Assembly (NCBI GenBank): GCA_965205785.1
Contig: OZ242188.1
Location: 1,426,001 to 1,490,000, forward strand
Direction of reading: 5' to 3'
Origin: BJGV01 sp965205785
GTDB lineage: Bacteria > Pseudomonadota > Gammaproteobacteria > Burkholderiales > Nitrosomonadaceae
Length of the DNA stretch: 64,000 nt
Shown: positions 35,747 through 45,136 of the stretch, piece after piece
Position numbering within the stretch: position 1 is the stretch's first letter
How the letters are laid out: every line of letters starts with the position of its first letter
The notes under the pieces: generated by a model
The model's database searches: none
The model's input: the letters and a program-made list of their open reading frames with translations, nothing else
Told to the model about the DNA's origin: nothing
Translations under genes and position numbers: made by a program

Positions 35747-36526
35747 TTGGCACCAACTCTTGTTTTTGATATTGAAACGGTACCTGATATAGAAGGACTG
35801 CGTAAGCTCCATGAGCTAGGCCCTGAGCTATCGACTTCCGATATAGCTGAGATGGCATTCCAGTCTCGGCGGCAGGCAACCGGAAATGATTTTTTACAGC
35901 TTCATCTACATAAAATTATTGCTATTTCATGCGCATTACGCGATAGAAATGATTTTCGTGTATGGTCATTGGGTAGTACGGAAGATACTGAAACAGAACT
36001 TATCAGACGTTTCTTTGAAGGTATAGATAAATATACCCCTCAGTTGGTTTCGTGGAACGGAAACAGTTTTGACTTGCCGGTACTACATTACCGTAGCATG
36101 ATTCATGGTATTCCAGCACATCGTTATTGGGAAACAGGTGAGAATGACCGAGACTTTAAATGGAACAATTATCTCAGTCGTTATCATAGTCGACACTTGG
36201 ATTTAATGGATTTGCTGGCATTGCATCAACCACGTGCCAATGTTGCACTTAACGATCTGGCACAACTGATAGGTTTTCCGGGAAAACTTGGAATGGATGG
36301 CTCTCAAGTATGGAACGCATTTCAGGACGGGAAGAGTGTTGCAATCCGAAATTATTGTGAAACTGATGTAGTAAATACTTATCTTATGTTTCTTCGTTTC
36401 CAATTTCTGCGCGGTATTTTAGACGAAGAACAATATCTTTATGAGATTGAGCTGGTTCGTACTAACTTGAGAAAATCAGTTGAACCACACTGGGAAGAAT
36501 TTCTGGGTCAGTGGAAGACCCAATAG
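35747..36526 (+). CDS. Predicted 3'-5' exonuclease (PolB-like exonuclease domain)
   Basis: A 259-residue DEDD-type exonuclease related to the proofreading domain of family-B polymerases, without the polymerase domain. The catalytic motifs are FDIETVPD (Exo I, residues 6-13), SWNGNSFDLP (Exo II, about 101-110) and NYCETDVVNTY (Exo III, about 204-214). The start is TTG 35747, six bases after a strong AGAGGGGG ribosome site; an ATG four bases upstream is out of frame. Role in repair or RNA decay unknown. A strong hairpin follows. Confidence 0.85.
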   Translation: MAPTLVFDIETVPDIEGLRKLHELGPELSTSDIAEMAFQSRRQATGNDFLQLHLHKIIAISCALRDRNDFRVWSLGSTEDTETELIRRFFEGIDKYTPQLVSWNGNSFDLPVLHYRSMIHGIPAHRYWETGENDRDFKWNNYLSRYHSRHLDLMDLLALHQPRANVALNDLAQLIGFPGKLGMDGSQVWNAFQDGKSVAIRNYCETDVVNTYLMFLRFQFLRGILDEEQYLYEIELVRTNLRKSVEPHWEEFLGQWKTQ

Positions 36527-36568
36527 AAAGTTACAAAATCGTATATTTATGTTTCTGGTTGAATTTAA

Positions 36569-36594
36569 CGCTCGGGGTGCGGCCACCCTGAGCG
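36569..36594. terminator. GC-rich 11-bp hairpin between convergent genes
   Basis: Arms CGCTCGGGGTG (36569-36579) and CACCCTGAGCG (36584-36594) pair throughout with one G-T and leave a CGGC tetraloop. It lies between the exonuclease gene and the convergent BI-1 gene. T runs are weak on both sides, so it may stop transcription poorly or act as a barrier to read-through. Confidence 0.55.
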
Positions 36595-36610
36595 GATAAA
36601 AGTGTTTCGC

Positions 36611-37306
36611 TTAGTCTCTTCCTCCTGCAAATGCCATCAATAGATGTAACAAGTGTACAAAGAGATTAAAAATATTTAGGTACATACCAAGTGCTGCCAT
36701 CACATAGTTTGTTTCACCGCCATTTACAATGCGACTTACGTCATACAGAATAAAGCCAGAAAACAACAATACTGCAATTGCTGAGATGGCTAGAGATGCT
36801 GCTGGTATAGCAAGGAATATATTTGCAACCATTGCGATTAACAATAAAATGATCCCTGCAAATAGGAAATTTCCCATAAACCCAAAGTTTTTACGCGTCA
36901 CTGTAGCGTATCCTGCCAAAGCAAAGAGTATAGTAGCAGTACCTCCGGCAGCTAGGCCTATTAATTGCGGGCCATTGCTGAACTGTAGTGCGGCATTAAG
37001 TAGTGGTCCAAGGAAACAACCAAGACAAAAAGTGAATCCAAACAGTAAGATAATTCCCCATATACTATTTCGGGTAGCTCTTATTGCAAATATGAATCCA
37101 AACATTACTGCCAACATCACTACCAAGCCCATGACCGGGGACTGAGCAAAGAAAGATAAATTTGTATTCATTCCAACCATTGCACCAATTATTGTTGGAA
37201 TCATGGTCAGGCCAAGCATCCAGAAGGTATTACGAAGAACCTTATTACGGACAACAGCAAGTTGGCTCGGCTGTGCTTGGTTCGAATATTGTAGTTCGGG
37301 TTGCAT
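36611..37306 (-). CDS. Bax inhibitor-1 family (YccA/YbhL-like) membrane protein
   Basis: A 231-residue protein with seven hydrophobic segments and the family pattern GLTMIPTIIGA near the start and NIFNLFVHLLHLLMAFAGGRD at the end. Members of the BI-1 family form calcium-leak channels or modulate FtsH (YccA). Which role applies here is unknown. It converges with the exonuclease gene; 318 nt without a gene lie upstream. Confidence 0.88.
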   Translation of the reverse strand: MQPELQYSNQAQPSQLAVVRNKVLRNTFWMLGLTMIPTIIGAMVGMNTNLSFFAQSPVMGLVVMLAVMFGFIFAIRATRNSIWGIILLFGFTFCLGCFLGPLLNAALQFSNGPQLIGLAAGGTATILFALAGYATVTRKNFGFMGNFLFAGIILLLIAMVANIFLAIPAASLAISAIAVLLFSGFILYDVSRIVNGGETNYVMAALGMYLNIFNLFVHLLHLLMAFAGGRD

Positions 37307-37624
37307 ATGTTCTCCTTAGTTATTAGCCTACACTAAATTTCTAATACGTAAGACTACTCATATTCATGAAAAGTTGCAATATTTTGTGAAGATTGTAAAT
37401 CCCTTAAAAGGGATAATTAACTCATCAAGGTTAAAATATGGGGGTAAATAGGAGCTTTACTAGTAAATACCAGATTAAAAATACCTATAATGTAAGCAAG
37501 TATTTGTTTGAGTTCGTTTTAGTGCCATTCTGGGCTGATACCTTATGTTTTTCAACCTTGATTCCGGAAATCTATATCATGGAACCTTAAAAGGTTCATA
37601 TTTTTTATTTTATGGGGGAAAAGT
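37307..37624. other. Gene-free spacer with two similar hairpins
   Basis: The stretch lies between divergent starts. It holds ATCCCTTAAAAGGGAT (37399-37414) and GAACCTTAAAAGGTTC (37582-37597), two palindromes that share the core CCTTAAAAGG. The second is followed by ATATTTTTTATTTTAT, so it could stop transcription just before the nitroreductase ATG or attenuate that gene. No ORF of note. Confidence 0.45.
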
Positions 37625-38227
37625 ATGGATGTTTCAACTGCCATTAATTCAAGACGCGCAATCAAGCATTTTGATTCTAGCCATCGTATGAGTGAAGCTG
37701 AGATCAATCAGCTAATGTCACTTGCGTTACTCTCTCCGACTTCTTTCAATATTCAAAACTGGCGTTTTTTATTGGTAAAAAATCCTGATCTTAGAGGCCA
37801 GTTAAGAACTGTAGCCTGGGATCAGGCACAAGTTACGGATGCATCGATACTGGTTGTTATGACTGCGGATTTGAAGTCGTGGGCCAAGGAACCTGTACGT
37901 TATTGGAAAAATGCTCCACAACCAGTTCAGGAATTTATGCTTCCTGCAATTGAGCAATACTATAGTGGACATGAACAGGTACAACGGGATGAGGCGATGC
38001 GCTCCTGTGGTATTGCAGCAATGACTCTTATGCTAGCTGCCCAAGAAATGGGGTATGCCTCATGTCCAATGGTTGGCTTCGATTTTGAAAAGGTGGGTAA
38101 GATTATTAATCTACCGGCAGATCACGTTATCGCAATGTTTGTAGCCATTGGAAAAGGTACTAAAGATGCATGGACTAGAAGTGGGAGCTTAGCTATGAAT
38201 GAAGTAGTAATTATTGACAGATTCTAA
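37625..38227 (+). CDS. Nitroreductase family protein
   Basis: A 200-residue flavin enzyme starting MDVSTAINSRRAIKHFD, with LALLSPTSFNIQNWRFLLV for FMN binding and a C-terminal stretch of GYASCPMVGFDFEKV. Members reduce nitro compounds, quinones or flavins with NAD(P)H; the natural substrate is not evident. A strong ribosome site GGGGGAA lies just ahead of the ATG, and a palindrome with a T-rich tail lies upstream. Confidence 0.9.
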   Translation: MDVSTAINSRRAIKHFDSSHRMSEAEINQLMSLALLSPTSFNIQNWRFLLVKNPDLRGQLRTVAWDQAQVTDASILVVMTADLKSWAKEPVRYWKNAPQPVQEFMLPAIEQYYSGHEQVQRDEAMRSCGIAAMTLMLAAQEMGYASCPMVGFDFEKVGKIINLPADHVIAMFVAIGKGTKDAWTRSGSLAMNEVVIIDRF

Positions 38228-38292
38228 TTTCAAAGGAAAAATTCAGAAAAGAACAGTTTTGGCTAAATTTCTGCCGATTACAAAACTCGTAG

Positions 38293-38958
38293 CTATTTCA
38301 CTGTTTTGAGGTTAGCCTGCGCATCAACATTTCCCTGTGCTGCCGATTTTGCATACCACTTCTTAGCTTCTGCATTATCTTGTTTTATACCTTCACCCAT
38401 ATGATACATAGCACCAAGGTTATTTTGTGCATCAGCATTTCCCTGAAGAGCAGATTTTCGAAAGAAATCAACTGCTTTAACAGAATCTTGAGTTAGGCCA
38501 CCTTGTCCTGTTGCATACATCAGGCCTAAATTAAATTGCGCATCAGCATTTCCCTGTTGGGCGGCCCTATGGAACCACGCTGCAGCTTTAGCAGCATCAG
38601 TGCTCAATACTTTACCTGATTCATCTTTAGATATAGCCTCGCCAGTAAAGTACATCACACCAAGAGTAGTCTGTGCCTTTGCATCTCCAGCTTTGGCATC
38701 TTTTCTCAGTTTCTGGAATTTTTCTTCTGGAGTTAACTCGTCTGATGAGGTGCTTGGTAGTATTTCTTCAGCAAGCTTAGATTTCTCTTCCGGGGATAAA
38801 CCTTCTGTTAATGATGATGGTAATTGACCTTCAAGTGTTATTTCGCTACCTAAAGCAACTGACTCTTTCATTTTATCTTTATTATTAGTTGCTTCATTAC
38901 TGCAACCAACAATAGCTAATAAAATAACAGTAGTTAATGAAGTAGTAAAAATATTCAT
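38293..38958 (-). CDS. Sel1-repeat lipoprotein
   Basis: A 221-residue protein with a lipobox (IVGC at residues 16-19) predicting a lipid-anchored envelope protein. At least three Sel1-like repeats follow from about residue 92, each with DAQxxLGxMYxxGEG and a KAAxWFxKAAxQGNA helix; a partial fourth ends the protein. A linker rich in E, S and K (residues 20-90) joins anchor and repeats. Sel1 proteins act as scaffolds; the partner is unknown. It converges with the nitroreductase gene. Confidence 0.88.
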   Translation of the reverse strand: MNIFTTSLTTVILLAIVGCSNEATNNKDKMKESVALGSEITLEGQLPSSLTEGLSPEEKSKLAEEILPSTSSDELTPEEKFQKLRKDAKAGDAKAQTTLGVMYFTGEAISKDESGKVLSTDAAKAAAWFHRAAQQGNADAQFNLGLMYATGQGGLTQDSVKAVDFFRKSALQGNADAQNNLGAMYHMGEGIKQDNAEAKKWYAKSAAQGNVDAQANLKTVK

Positions 38959-39106
38959 TAATTATTTTCCTTTATTGAATCGATTAAACCATGAAGAGAG
39001 AATATTTTGTCTGCAGAATTTTATAGAAGAAATATAAAAACTGAGAATTTATTGTTACTTGATTGCGAGGCAGTAAGTAATTATATATTTGTTAATATAA
39101 GAAAAA

Positions 39107-40516
39107 TTATAAGCTGTAGTACATATCAAATTCAATCGGATGGGTCGCCATACGGGAGCGAATGATTTCTTCCATTTTTAATTCGATATAAGCATTTAGC
39201 ATATCATTGGAAAATACATCTCCACGGGTAAGAAAATCACGATCACTGTCAAGATTATCAAGAGCTTCTTCCAGAGAAATACAAGAGTTTGGAACTTTAG
39301 CTGCTTCTTCTGGCGGGAGATCATAGAGATTCTTATCCATGGGGTCACCCGGGTGGATTTTATTTTGTATACCATCTAATCCAGCCATCATTAAAGCAGT
39401 GAAAGAAAGATAAGGATTGGCGGTAGGGTCAGGGAAGCGTGCTTCGACACGACGCGCTTTCGAATCATTAGTATGAGGTATACGTACTGCAGCAGAGCGG
39501 TTGCTTACTGAATAGGCAAGATTGCTGGGAGCCTCAAAACCTGGAATTAAGCGCCGATAGGAATTTGTACTCGGATTAGTGATAGCGTTTAAGGCTTTGG
39601 CGTGCTTGATTATGCCACCAATATAAAAAAGTGCAATTTCAGACAAGCCAGCGTAGCCGTTTCCAGAAAATAGATTTTTACCATTCTTCCATAGAGATTG
39701 GTGTACATGCATTCCTGATCCGTTGTCACCTACAATTGGTTTGGGCATAAAAGTTGCTGTTTTTCCATAGGAATGAGCAACGTTGTGTACAACATATTTG
39801 AGAATCTGAGTCCAGTCCGCACGTTTTACTAAACTACTAAATTTTGTACCTATTTCACATTGACCTGCCGTTGCAACTTCATGATGGTGGACTTCCACTT
39901 CCACTCCCATTTCTTCAAGTGCAAGGCACATTGCTGAACGGATATCCTGGAAAGAATCAACTGGGGGAACTGGAAAGTATCCACTTTTAACCATGGGGCG
40001 GTGACCAATATTCCCACTCTCATACTTTTCCAGAGAACTCCAGGCAGCTTCACCAGATTCAATTTTTACCGAGCAGCCTGACAGATCTGTATGCCACATC
40101 ACAGAATCAAAGATAAAAAATTCAGGTTCAGGACCAAAATAGGCAATGTCGCCAATGCCAGTTGATTTAAGATAAGCTTCACCACGTTTTGCTAAAGACC
40201 GTGGATCGCGGCTATAACCTTGACCATCAGAAGGCTCAACCACATCACAGGAAAGTAGCAGAGTGGATTCATCCATGAACGGATCTAAGTTAGCTGTTTC
40301 ATGGTCTGGCATTAACAGCATATCGGAAGCTTGGATGCCTTTCCATCCAGCAATTGATGAGCCATCAAACGAGTGGCCGTCCTCAAATTTATCAATACCA
40401 AAGGCATGCGCTGGAATAGTTACGTGATGTTCCTTACCCCTAGTGTCAGTAAATCGCAAGTCAACGAATTTTACTTCGTTATCTTTTATCATTTTTAAAA
40501 CATCAGTTGCTGCCAT
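39107..40516 (-). CDS. glnA: Glutamine synthetase, type I
   Basis: Makes glutamine from glutamate, ammonia and ATP. The 469-residue protein has the beta-Grasp N-terminus (residues 1-100), the metal and ATP sites (FGPEPEFFIFD, NGSGMHVHQS, NRSAAVRIP) and the adenylylation loop NLYDLPPEE with the regulatory Tyr. The Tyr implies control by GlnE adenylylation. A ribosome site GGAGAGA precedes the ATG. No glnL/glnG genes follow here. I looked for a GG-N10-GC sigma-54 site upstream and did not find a convincing one. Confidence 0.97.
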   Translation of the reverse strand: MAATDVLKMIKDNEVKFVDLRFTDTRGKEHHVTIPAHAFGIDKFEDGHSFDGSSIAGWKGIQASDMLLMPDHETANLDPFMDESTLLLSCDVVEPSDGQGYSRDPRSLAKRGEAYLKSTGIGDIAYFGPEPEFFIFDSVMWHTDLSGCSVKIESGEAAWSSLEKYESGNIGHRPMVKSGYFPVPPVDSFQDIRSAMCLALEEMGVEVEVHHHEVATAGQCEIGTKFSSLVKRADWTQILKYVVHNVAHSYGKTATFMPKPIVGDNGSGMHVHQSLWKNGKNLFSGNGYAGLSEIALFYIGGIIKHAKALNAITNPSTNSYRRLIPGFEAPSNLAYSVSNRSAAVRIPHTNDSKARRVEARFPDPTANPYLSFTALMMAGLDGIQNKIHPGDPMDKNLYDLPPEEAAKVPNSCISLEEALDNLDSDRDFLTRGDVFSNDMLNAYIELKMEEIIRSRMATHPIEFDMYYSL

Positions 40517-40782
40517 TTTTTCTCTCCAAACTAGATATACAAATTAACATAGTATAATAAATGAGCAAAACACCAATTTAGAATTATATCAGGACGAGCA
40601 AGGTTATCCTTGAAACAAGTTAAATAGTATGGTGAAAGGGCTATTTTTATGATTTAGAAATGGAGTGGCAATATATCGTGCTATTTCCATAGCTATTGCA
40701 GAATAATATTTCTATCAGTATTCTTAAACACTAGTAATAAAATAACATTACATTCTTTAATCTTTAAACTATCGACGCATAT

Positions 40783-41235
40783 ATGGGATCAATTACAGAA
40801 ATACTAAACAGAGCTAAACTACGAGCTGAAGATATGAATTTGTCATATGAAGGGGCGCTTCTTCCTACAGAAGCACTTACTTTATTACAAGAAAATCCTG
40901 ACGCTAGGCTGGTTGATGTACGGTCGCAAGCAGAGTGGTCTTGGGTAGGGCGAATTCCAGGTGCTGTTGAAATAGAGTGGCAATCTTTTCCTGGTATGCA
41001 GGCAAATCCTAATTTTCTTGAGCAGCTTTCACGTAAGGTACCCAAAGAATCACCTGTGATGTTTATATGTCGCAGTGGTATTCGGTCAAATCAAGCTGCC
41101 ATAGCTGCATCAGAATCGGGTTACTCAAATTGTTTCAATATTCTTGAAGGTTTTGAAGGAGAGAAAGATTCAAGTGGTCATCGTGGTATTCGGGGGGGGT
41201 GGAAGGTAGCCGGGTTGCCATGGGTACAAAGTTAA
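40783..41235 (+). CDS. Rhodanese-like sulfurtransferase
   Basis: A 150-residue single rhodanese domain. The catalytic loop CRSGIRS (Cys about residue 105) is the persulfide site. The helix with VDVRSQAEWSWVGRIPGA and the C-terminal GIRGGWKVAGLPW are typical of a betaproteobacterial subgroup found beside PCMT or tolC genes. It may deliver sulfur to a cofactor or cyanide; substrate unknown. It converges with uppP. Confidence 0.9.
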   Translation: MGSITEILNRAKLRAEDMNLSYEGALLPTEALTLLQENPDARLVDVRSQAEWSWVGRIPGAVEIEWQSFPGMQANPNFLEQLSRKVPKESPVMFICRSGIRSNQAAIAASESGYSNCFNILEGFEGEKDSSGHRGIRGGWKVAGLPWVQS

Positions 41236-41265
41236 GTTCTGGTGGGGGTAGTTAAACTGCTGCAG

Positions 41266-42090
41266 TTAATTAGTAGACCATTCTATAATTCCAGAATATG
41301 CCGTAAATAGAATAATTAGGCCAAACACAATACGATACCAGGCAAAAGCTGTGAAATCATGATTGCTGATAAAGCGTAACAATCCACGAACTGCAAGAAG
41401 CGCGCTAATGAATGAGGCAACAAAGCCAATGCTGAACATACCAACATCATCGAAGTGTAGAAATTCACGATGTTTGAAAACATCGTAGAAAGTAGCAGCG
41501 AACATAATAGGGATTGCCAGGAAGAATGAAAATTCTGTTGCTGCCTTGCGGGACAAACCAAAAAATAATCCGCCAATAATAGTGGCTCCAGAGCGGGAAG
41601 TTCCCGGGATTAAAGCAAGACATTGCATTAATCCCACTTTTAAAGCATGTTTCCAGTCCATATCTTCCACACAATCCACATCTACTACATGCTTTCTTCG
41701 TTCAGCCCATAGAATTACGAATCCCCCTACAATTAAAGCAATGGCGACTGGTATTGGATGAAATAGATACTGTTTGATGATTTTGATGAATAGGAGGCCT
41801 AGAATTGCAGCAGGTAAAAATGCGATAAACAGGTTTAAAATAAAGCGGTTTGAATCCTCATTGGAACCAATACCAACTAGTACATTACTAATTTTGACAC
41901 GATATTCCCAACAGACAGCTAATATGGCTCCTAGCTGAATTACTATTGCAAAAACCTTACCTTTTTCATCATTAAAGTTAAGTAAATCACCTACCAATAT
42001 AAGATGGCCGGTAGAAGAGATTGGTAGGAACTCGGTAAGACCCTCAACGATGCCGAGGATCAGTGCCTTGATCAGTAGAAGTAGGTCCAT
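41266..42090 (-). CDS. uppP: Undecaprenyl-diphosphatase UppP (BacA)
   Basis: Membrane phosphatase that recycles undecaprenyl diphosphate for wall and O-unit synthesis and confers bacitracin tolerance. The BacA motifs EGLTEFLPISSTGHLIL (residues 16-32) and PGTSRSGATI (about 162-171) are intact, with about eight hydrophobic segments. Length 274 is normal. It supplies the lipid carrier used by the polysaccharide locus to the right. Confidence 0.94.
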   Translation of the reverse strand: MDLLLLIKALILGIVEGLTEFLPISSTGHLILVGDLLNFNDEKGKVFAIVIQLGAILAVCWEYRVKISNVLVGIGSNEDSNRFILNLFIAFLPAAILGLLFIKIIKQYLFHPIPVAIALIVGGFVILWAERRKHVVDVDCVEDMDWKHALKVGLMQCLALIPGTSRSGATIIGGLFFGLSRKAATEFSFFLAIPIMFAATFYDVFKHREFLHFDDVGMFSIGFVASFISALLAVRGLLRFISNHDFTAFAWYRIVFGLIILFTAYSGIIEWSTN

Positions 42091-42282
42091 GAATTATTGT
42101 TGAGAAAAATTATTACTGCGGATATACATAAGTGAAACCAAATAGGTCTAAGTCTTGTAGGGAAAGGTAAGGTTTAGCCAGTTTGAAGATTTTATTGCAA
42201 ATCCATAAATTTCTTTTTTATAAACAGATACATTATTCCATACTAATTTTTAAATTTAAAAACTAAAATAGTTATGGAAACA

Positions 42283-44178
42283 TTATCTCTTGTTATAAAT
42301 CTCAGCCCCTTTGTTTACAAATTCAGTAGATTTTTCTTTCATACCATTTCTTAATGCTTCATCCTCACTCATGCCAATACTATCGGCATAATCTCGGACA
42401 TCTTGGGTGATTTTCATCGAACAAAAATGTGGTCCACACATCGAGCAGAAATGAGCAAGTTTAGCACCATCTTGTGGAAGGGTCTCATCATGGAATTGCC
42501 TTGCCTTATCTGGGTCAAGACTAAGGTTAAACTGGTCATCCCAACGAAATTCAAACCGAGCTTTGGATAGTGCATTATCACGGATCTGTGCGCCTGGGTG
42601 ACCCTTTGCTAGATCTGCTGCATGTGCGGCAATTTTGTAGGTAATGATTCCATCTTTTACATCATTTTTATCTGGTAGACCAAGATGCTCTTTTGGTGTG
42701 ACATAACATAGCATTGCCGTACCATACCAGCCAATCATAGCAGCACCAATAGCAGAAGTAATATGGTCATAGCCGGGTGCTATATCTGTTGTAAGTGGCC
42801 CCAGTGTGTAGAACGGAGCCTCATTACAATGTTTCAACTGTAGATCCATGTTCTCTTTAATAAGATGCATCGGAACATGCCCAGGTCCTTCTATCATCAC
42901 TTGTACTTCATGTTTCCATGCAATTTTAGTTAGTTCACCAAGTGTTTTTAGTTCTGCAAATTGCGCTTCGTCATTAGCATCATAAATTGAGCCAGGACGC
43001 AGACCATCGCCCAACGAAAAACTTACATCGTAAGTTTTCATAATTTCGCAGATTTCCTCAAACCTTGTATAAAGGAAACTCTCATTATGATGAGCAAGAC
43101 ACCATTTGGCCATAATTGAGCCACCCCTTGAAACAATACCTGTCATACGTTTAGCAGTCATGGGCACATAGGATAATCTTACTCCCGCATGAATAGTAAA
43201 ATAGTCAACACCTTGTTCTGCTTGCTCAATTAATGTGTCACGAAAGATTTCCCAGGTTAAGTCTTCAGCTTTACCATTTACTTTTTCTAGTGCTTGATAA
43301 ATTGGCACGGTGCCAATTGGAACAGGACTGTTGCGAATTATCCACTCGCGAGTTTCATGAATATTTTTTCCAGTGGATAAGTCCATTACTGTATCTCCAC
43401 CCCAGCGAATAGCCCATGTCATTTTCTCTATTTCTTCCTGGATACTAGATCCAAGCGTTGAATTACCAATGTTAGCGTTAATTTTTACGAGAAAATTACG
43501 TCCTATAATCATTGGTTCAGACTCAGGGTGATTAATGTTTGCAGGAATAATCGCGCGACCTTGAGCTACTTCATCACGTACAAACTCCGGTGTGATGATT
43601 CCGGATGATGGCATTTCAAAATTATTTCCTGAATGTTGGTGAGTAAGTATATTTTGATGTTGTGAAGCGAGTTCTTCACAACGTTGATTTTCACGTATTG
43701 CTATGTATTCCATCTCAGGCGTAATGATACCAAGACGAGCATAGTGCATTTGTGTCACATTTGCTGCGCTTTTTCCGCAACGAGGACGACGCTTTAGATC
43801 AAAACGCATTTCCTTAAGTTTTGGATCAGCAAGACGTTCTTTAGCATAAACGGAGGCAGGGTTAGCAAGGATTTCACTATCACCACGTTCATCTATCCAT
43901 TTTTCGCGTACCATAGGCAAACCTGAGCGAATGTCAATTTTCTTTTCAGGGTCGGTATAAGGGCCAGAAGTATCGTAAACGTATATTTTTGGGTTTTTCT
44001 CTGCACCTGACTTAGAAGGAGTGTCAGATTGACTAATTTCGCGCATTGGTACTTGTATATCGGGCCGAGAACCCTGCACATATACTTTTCGGGAATTAGG
44101 TAAAGGTTTTATTGCTGCATCATCTACTTGAGCAGTTTGACTCGAAAAATTTGTGGGGTTTAAAACTACGGAATTCAT
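42283..44178 (-). CDS. thiC: Phosphomethylpyrimidine synthase ThiC
   Basis: Radical-SAM enzyme that converts aminoimidazole ribotide to HMP-phosphate in thiamine synthesis. The 631-residue protein equals the E. coli length and ends with the CSMCGPHFCSMKI motif for the 4Fe-4S cluster. The N-terminal ThiC domain and SRPDIQVPMREI segment are typical. Ribosome site AAGGAG (complement of 44185-44190) sits six bases from the ATG. Expression is controlled by the TPP riboswitch upstream. No other thi genes are nearby apart from the ThiE-like fusion at 6768. Confidence 0.97.
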   Translation of the reverse strand: MNSVVLNPTNFSSQTAQVDDAAIKPLPNSRKVYVQGSRPDIQVPMREISQSDTPSKSGAEKNPKIYVYDTSGPYTDPEKKIDIRSGLPMVREKWIDERGDSEILANPASVYAKERLADPKLKEMRFDLKRRPRCGKSAANVTQMHYARLGIITPEMEYIAIRENQRCEELASQHQNILTHQHSGNNFEMPSSGIITPEFVRDEVAQGRAIIPANINHPESEPMIIGRNFLVKINANIGNSTLGSSIQEEIEKMTWAIRWGGDTVMDLSTGKNIHETREWIIRNSPVPIGTVPIYQALEKVNGKAEDLTWEIFRDTLIEQAEQGVDYFTIHAGVRLSYVPMTAKRMTGIVSRGGSIMAKWCLAHHNESFLYTRFEEICEIMKTYDVSFSLGDGLRPGSIYDANDEAQFAELKTLGELTKIAWKHEVQVMIEGPGHVPMHLIKENMDLQLKHCNEAPFYTLGPLTTDIAPGYDHITSAIGAAMIGWYGTAMLCYVTPKEHLGLPDKNDVKDGIITYKIAAHAADLAKGHPGAQIRDNALSKARFEFRWDDQFNLSLDPDKARQFHDETLPQDGAKLAHFCSMCGPHFCSMKITQDVRDYADSIGMSEDEALRNGMKEKSTEFVNKGAEIYNKR

Positions 44179-44183
44179 AGTAC

Positions 44184-44207
44184 GCTCCTTGAAATGCCCT
44201 AAGGAGC
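44184..44207 (-). promoter_or_regulatory. Shine-Dalgarno-sequestering hairpin of the TPP riboswitch
   Basis: On the minus strand GCTCCTT (from 44207) can pair perfectly over seven bases with AAGGAGC (ending 44184), which contains the thiC ribosome site. The loop is 10 nt. It is the expected off-state platform: TPP binding should let this hairpin form and block translation initiation. Confidence 0.7.
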
Positions 44208-44223
44208 AAGGGAGGGTGTCCCT

Positions 44224-44309
44224 AGCTTCCCTACGGCGGCATTACCCGTATCAGGTATTAAGGGACTCTCTCACCGACTTTCTATGTTTCTAGAAGCGGA
44301 CCCCCAGCT
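44224..44309 (-). ncRNA. Thiamine pyrophosphate (TPP) riboswitch
   Basis: Read on the minus strand, the thi-box elements occur in order: GGGGG, TGAGAGAG, CCCTTAATACCTGATACGG, GTAATGCCG and CGTAGGGAAGC. AGCT at both ends closes P1. Between the aptamer and thiC lies a sequestering hairpin for the ribosome site, so control is probably at translation. Confidence 0.92.
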
Positions 44310-44377
44310 TATGCTGTGAAACTAAAGGAAATATGGAATAATTGCAAGCTTGAGATAAGAATTTTTTAGGAACAAAT

Positions 44378-45031
44378 ATGAACTTAGAACAGACTCGTTT
44401 TAATATGGTCGAACAACAAATCCGTCCATGGGATGTACTGGATCCAGAGGTTATCAAATTACTTTTTGAGCTACGGCGTGAGGAGTTTGTCCCTGCAGCT
44501 TATAGTTCTTTGGCATTTGTAGATATGGAAATTCCATTAGGGCATGGTGAGGTAATGCTTTCTCCCAAGATGGAAGCTCGCATCTTACAGGAGTTACAGG
44601 TTAGAAAGACTGACAGAATATTAGAAGTTGGTAGTGGTAGCGGATATCTGACTTCGTTGCTAGCTAAGAAAGGCGGGCATGTTTACAGTATTGAAATTTT
44701 ACCAGAATTAAAAATGATTGCAGAGCAGAATCTCCAAGCTCATGGTATAGCAAACGTAACTTTGGAAGTGGGTGATGCTTCTCATGGTTGGCTTGAACAC
44801 GGACCATATGACGTTATCGTATTGACTGGCTCCACGCCGGTTTTACCTGAAGAATACAAGGAAAATCTGATGATTGGTGGGCGACTATTCGTAGTAGAAG
44901 GTGAGGCACCAGTCATGAACGCTGTACTAATTACATGTGTGGAGAAAGATATCTATAGTAAAGTGGGTCTCTTTGAAACCTGCATCCCTGAATTGAGGAA
45001 TGCCCAGAAAATAAAACAATTTGTTTTCTAA
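44378..45031 (+). CDS. PCMT-family protein methyltransferase
   Basis: A 217-residue SAM methyltransferase of the protein-L-isoaspartate O-methyltransferase family. SAM motif I is LEVGSGSGYLTSLLA (about 78-92), with GHVYSIEI and MIGGRLFVVEG following. The usual Pcm motif ISQPYI is here LGHGEVMLSPK, so repair of isoaspartate is not certain; this divergent form is the one next to tolC in many betaproteobacteria. It lies 106 nt before tolC. Confidence 0.8.
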   Translation: MNLEQTRFNMVEQQIRPWDVLDPEVIKLLFELRREEFVPAAYSSLAFVDMEIPLGHGEVMLSPKMEARILQELQVRKTDRILEVGSGSGYLTSLLAKKGGHVYSIEILPELKMIAEQNLQAHGIANVTLEVGDASHGWLEHGPYDVIVLTGSTPVLPEEYKENLMIGGRLFVVEGEAPVMNAVLITCVEKDIYSKVGLFETCIPELRNAQKIKQFVF

Positions 45032-45136
45032 TTAACTAACTTCACAAGTCATTCTTTTAACAGTTCAACTACCTAAACTATCTGTTAACTAATAAGAGCT
45101 ACTTTTTCCAAAAGTAAGAATTAATCAAAAATTAAG

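Noticed and set aside
40660..40690. Sigma-54 promoter upstream of glnA (TGGCAATATATCGTGC)
   Set aside because: The GG and GC are 11, not 10, bases apart and the site lies on the wrong strand for glnA.
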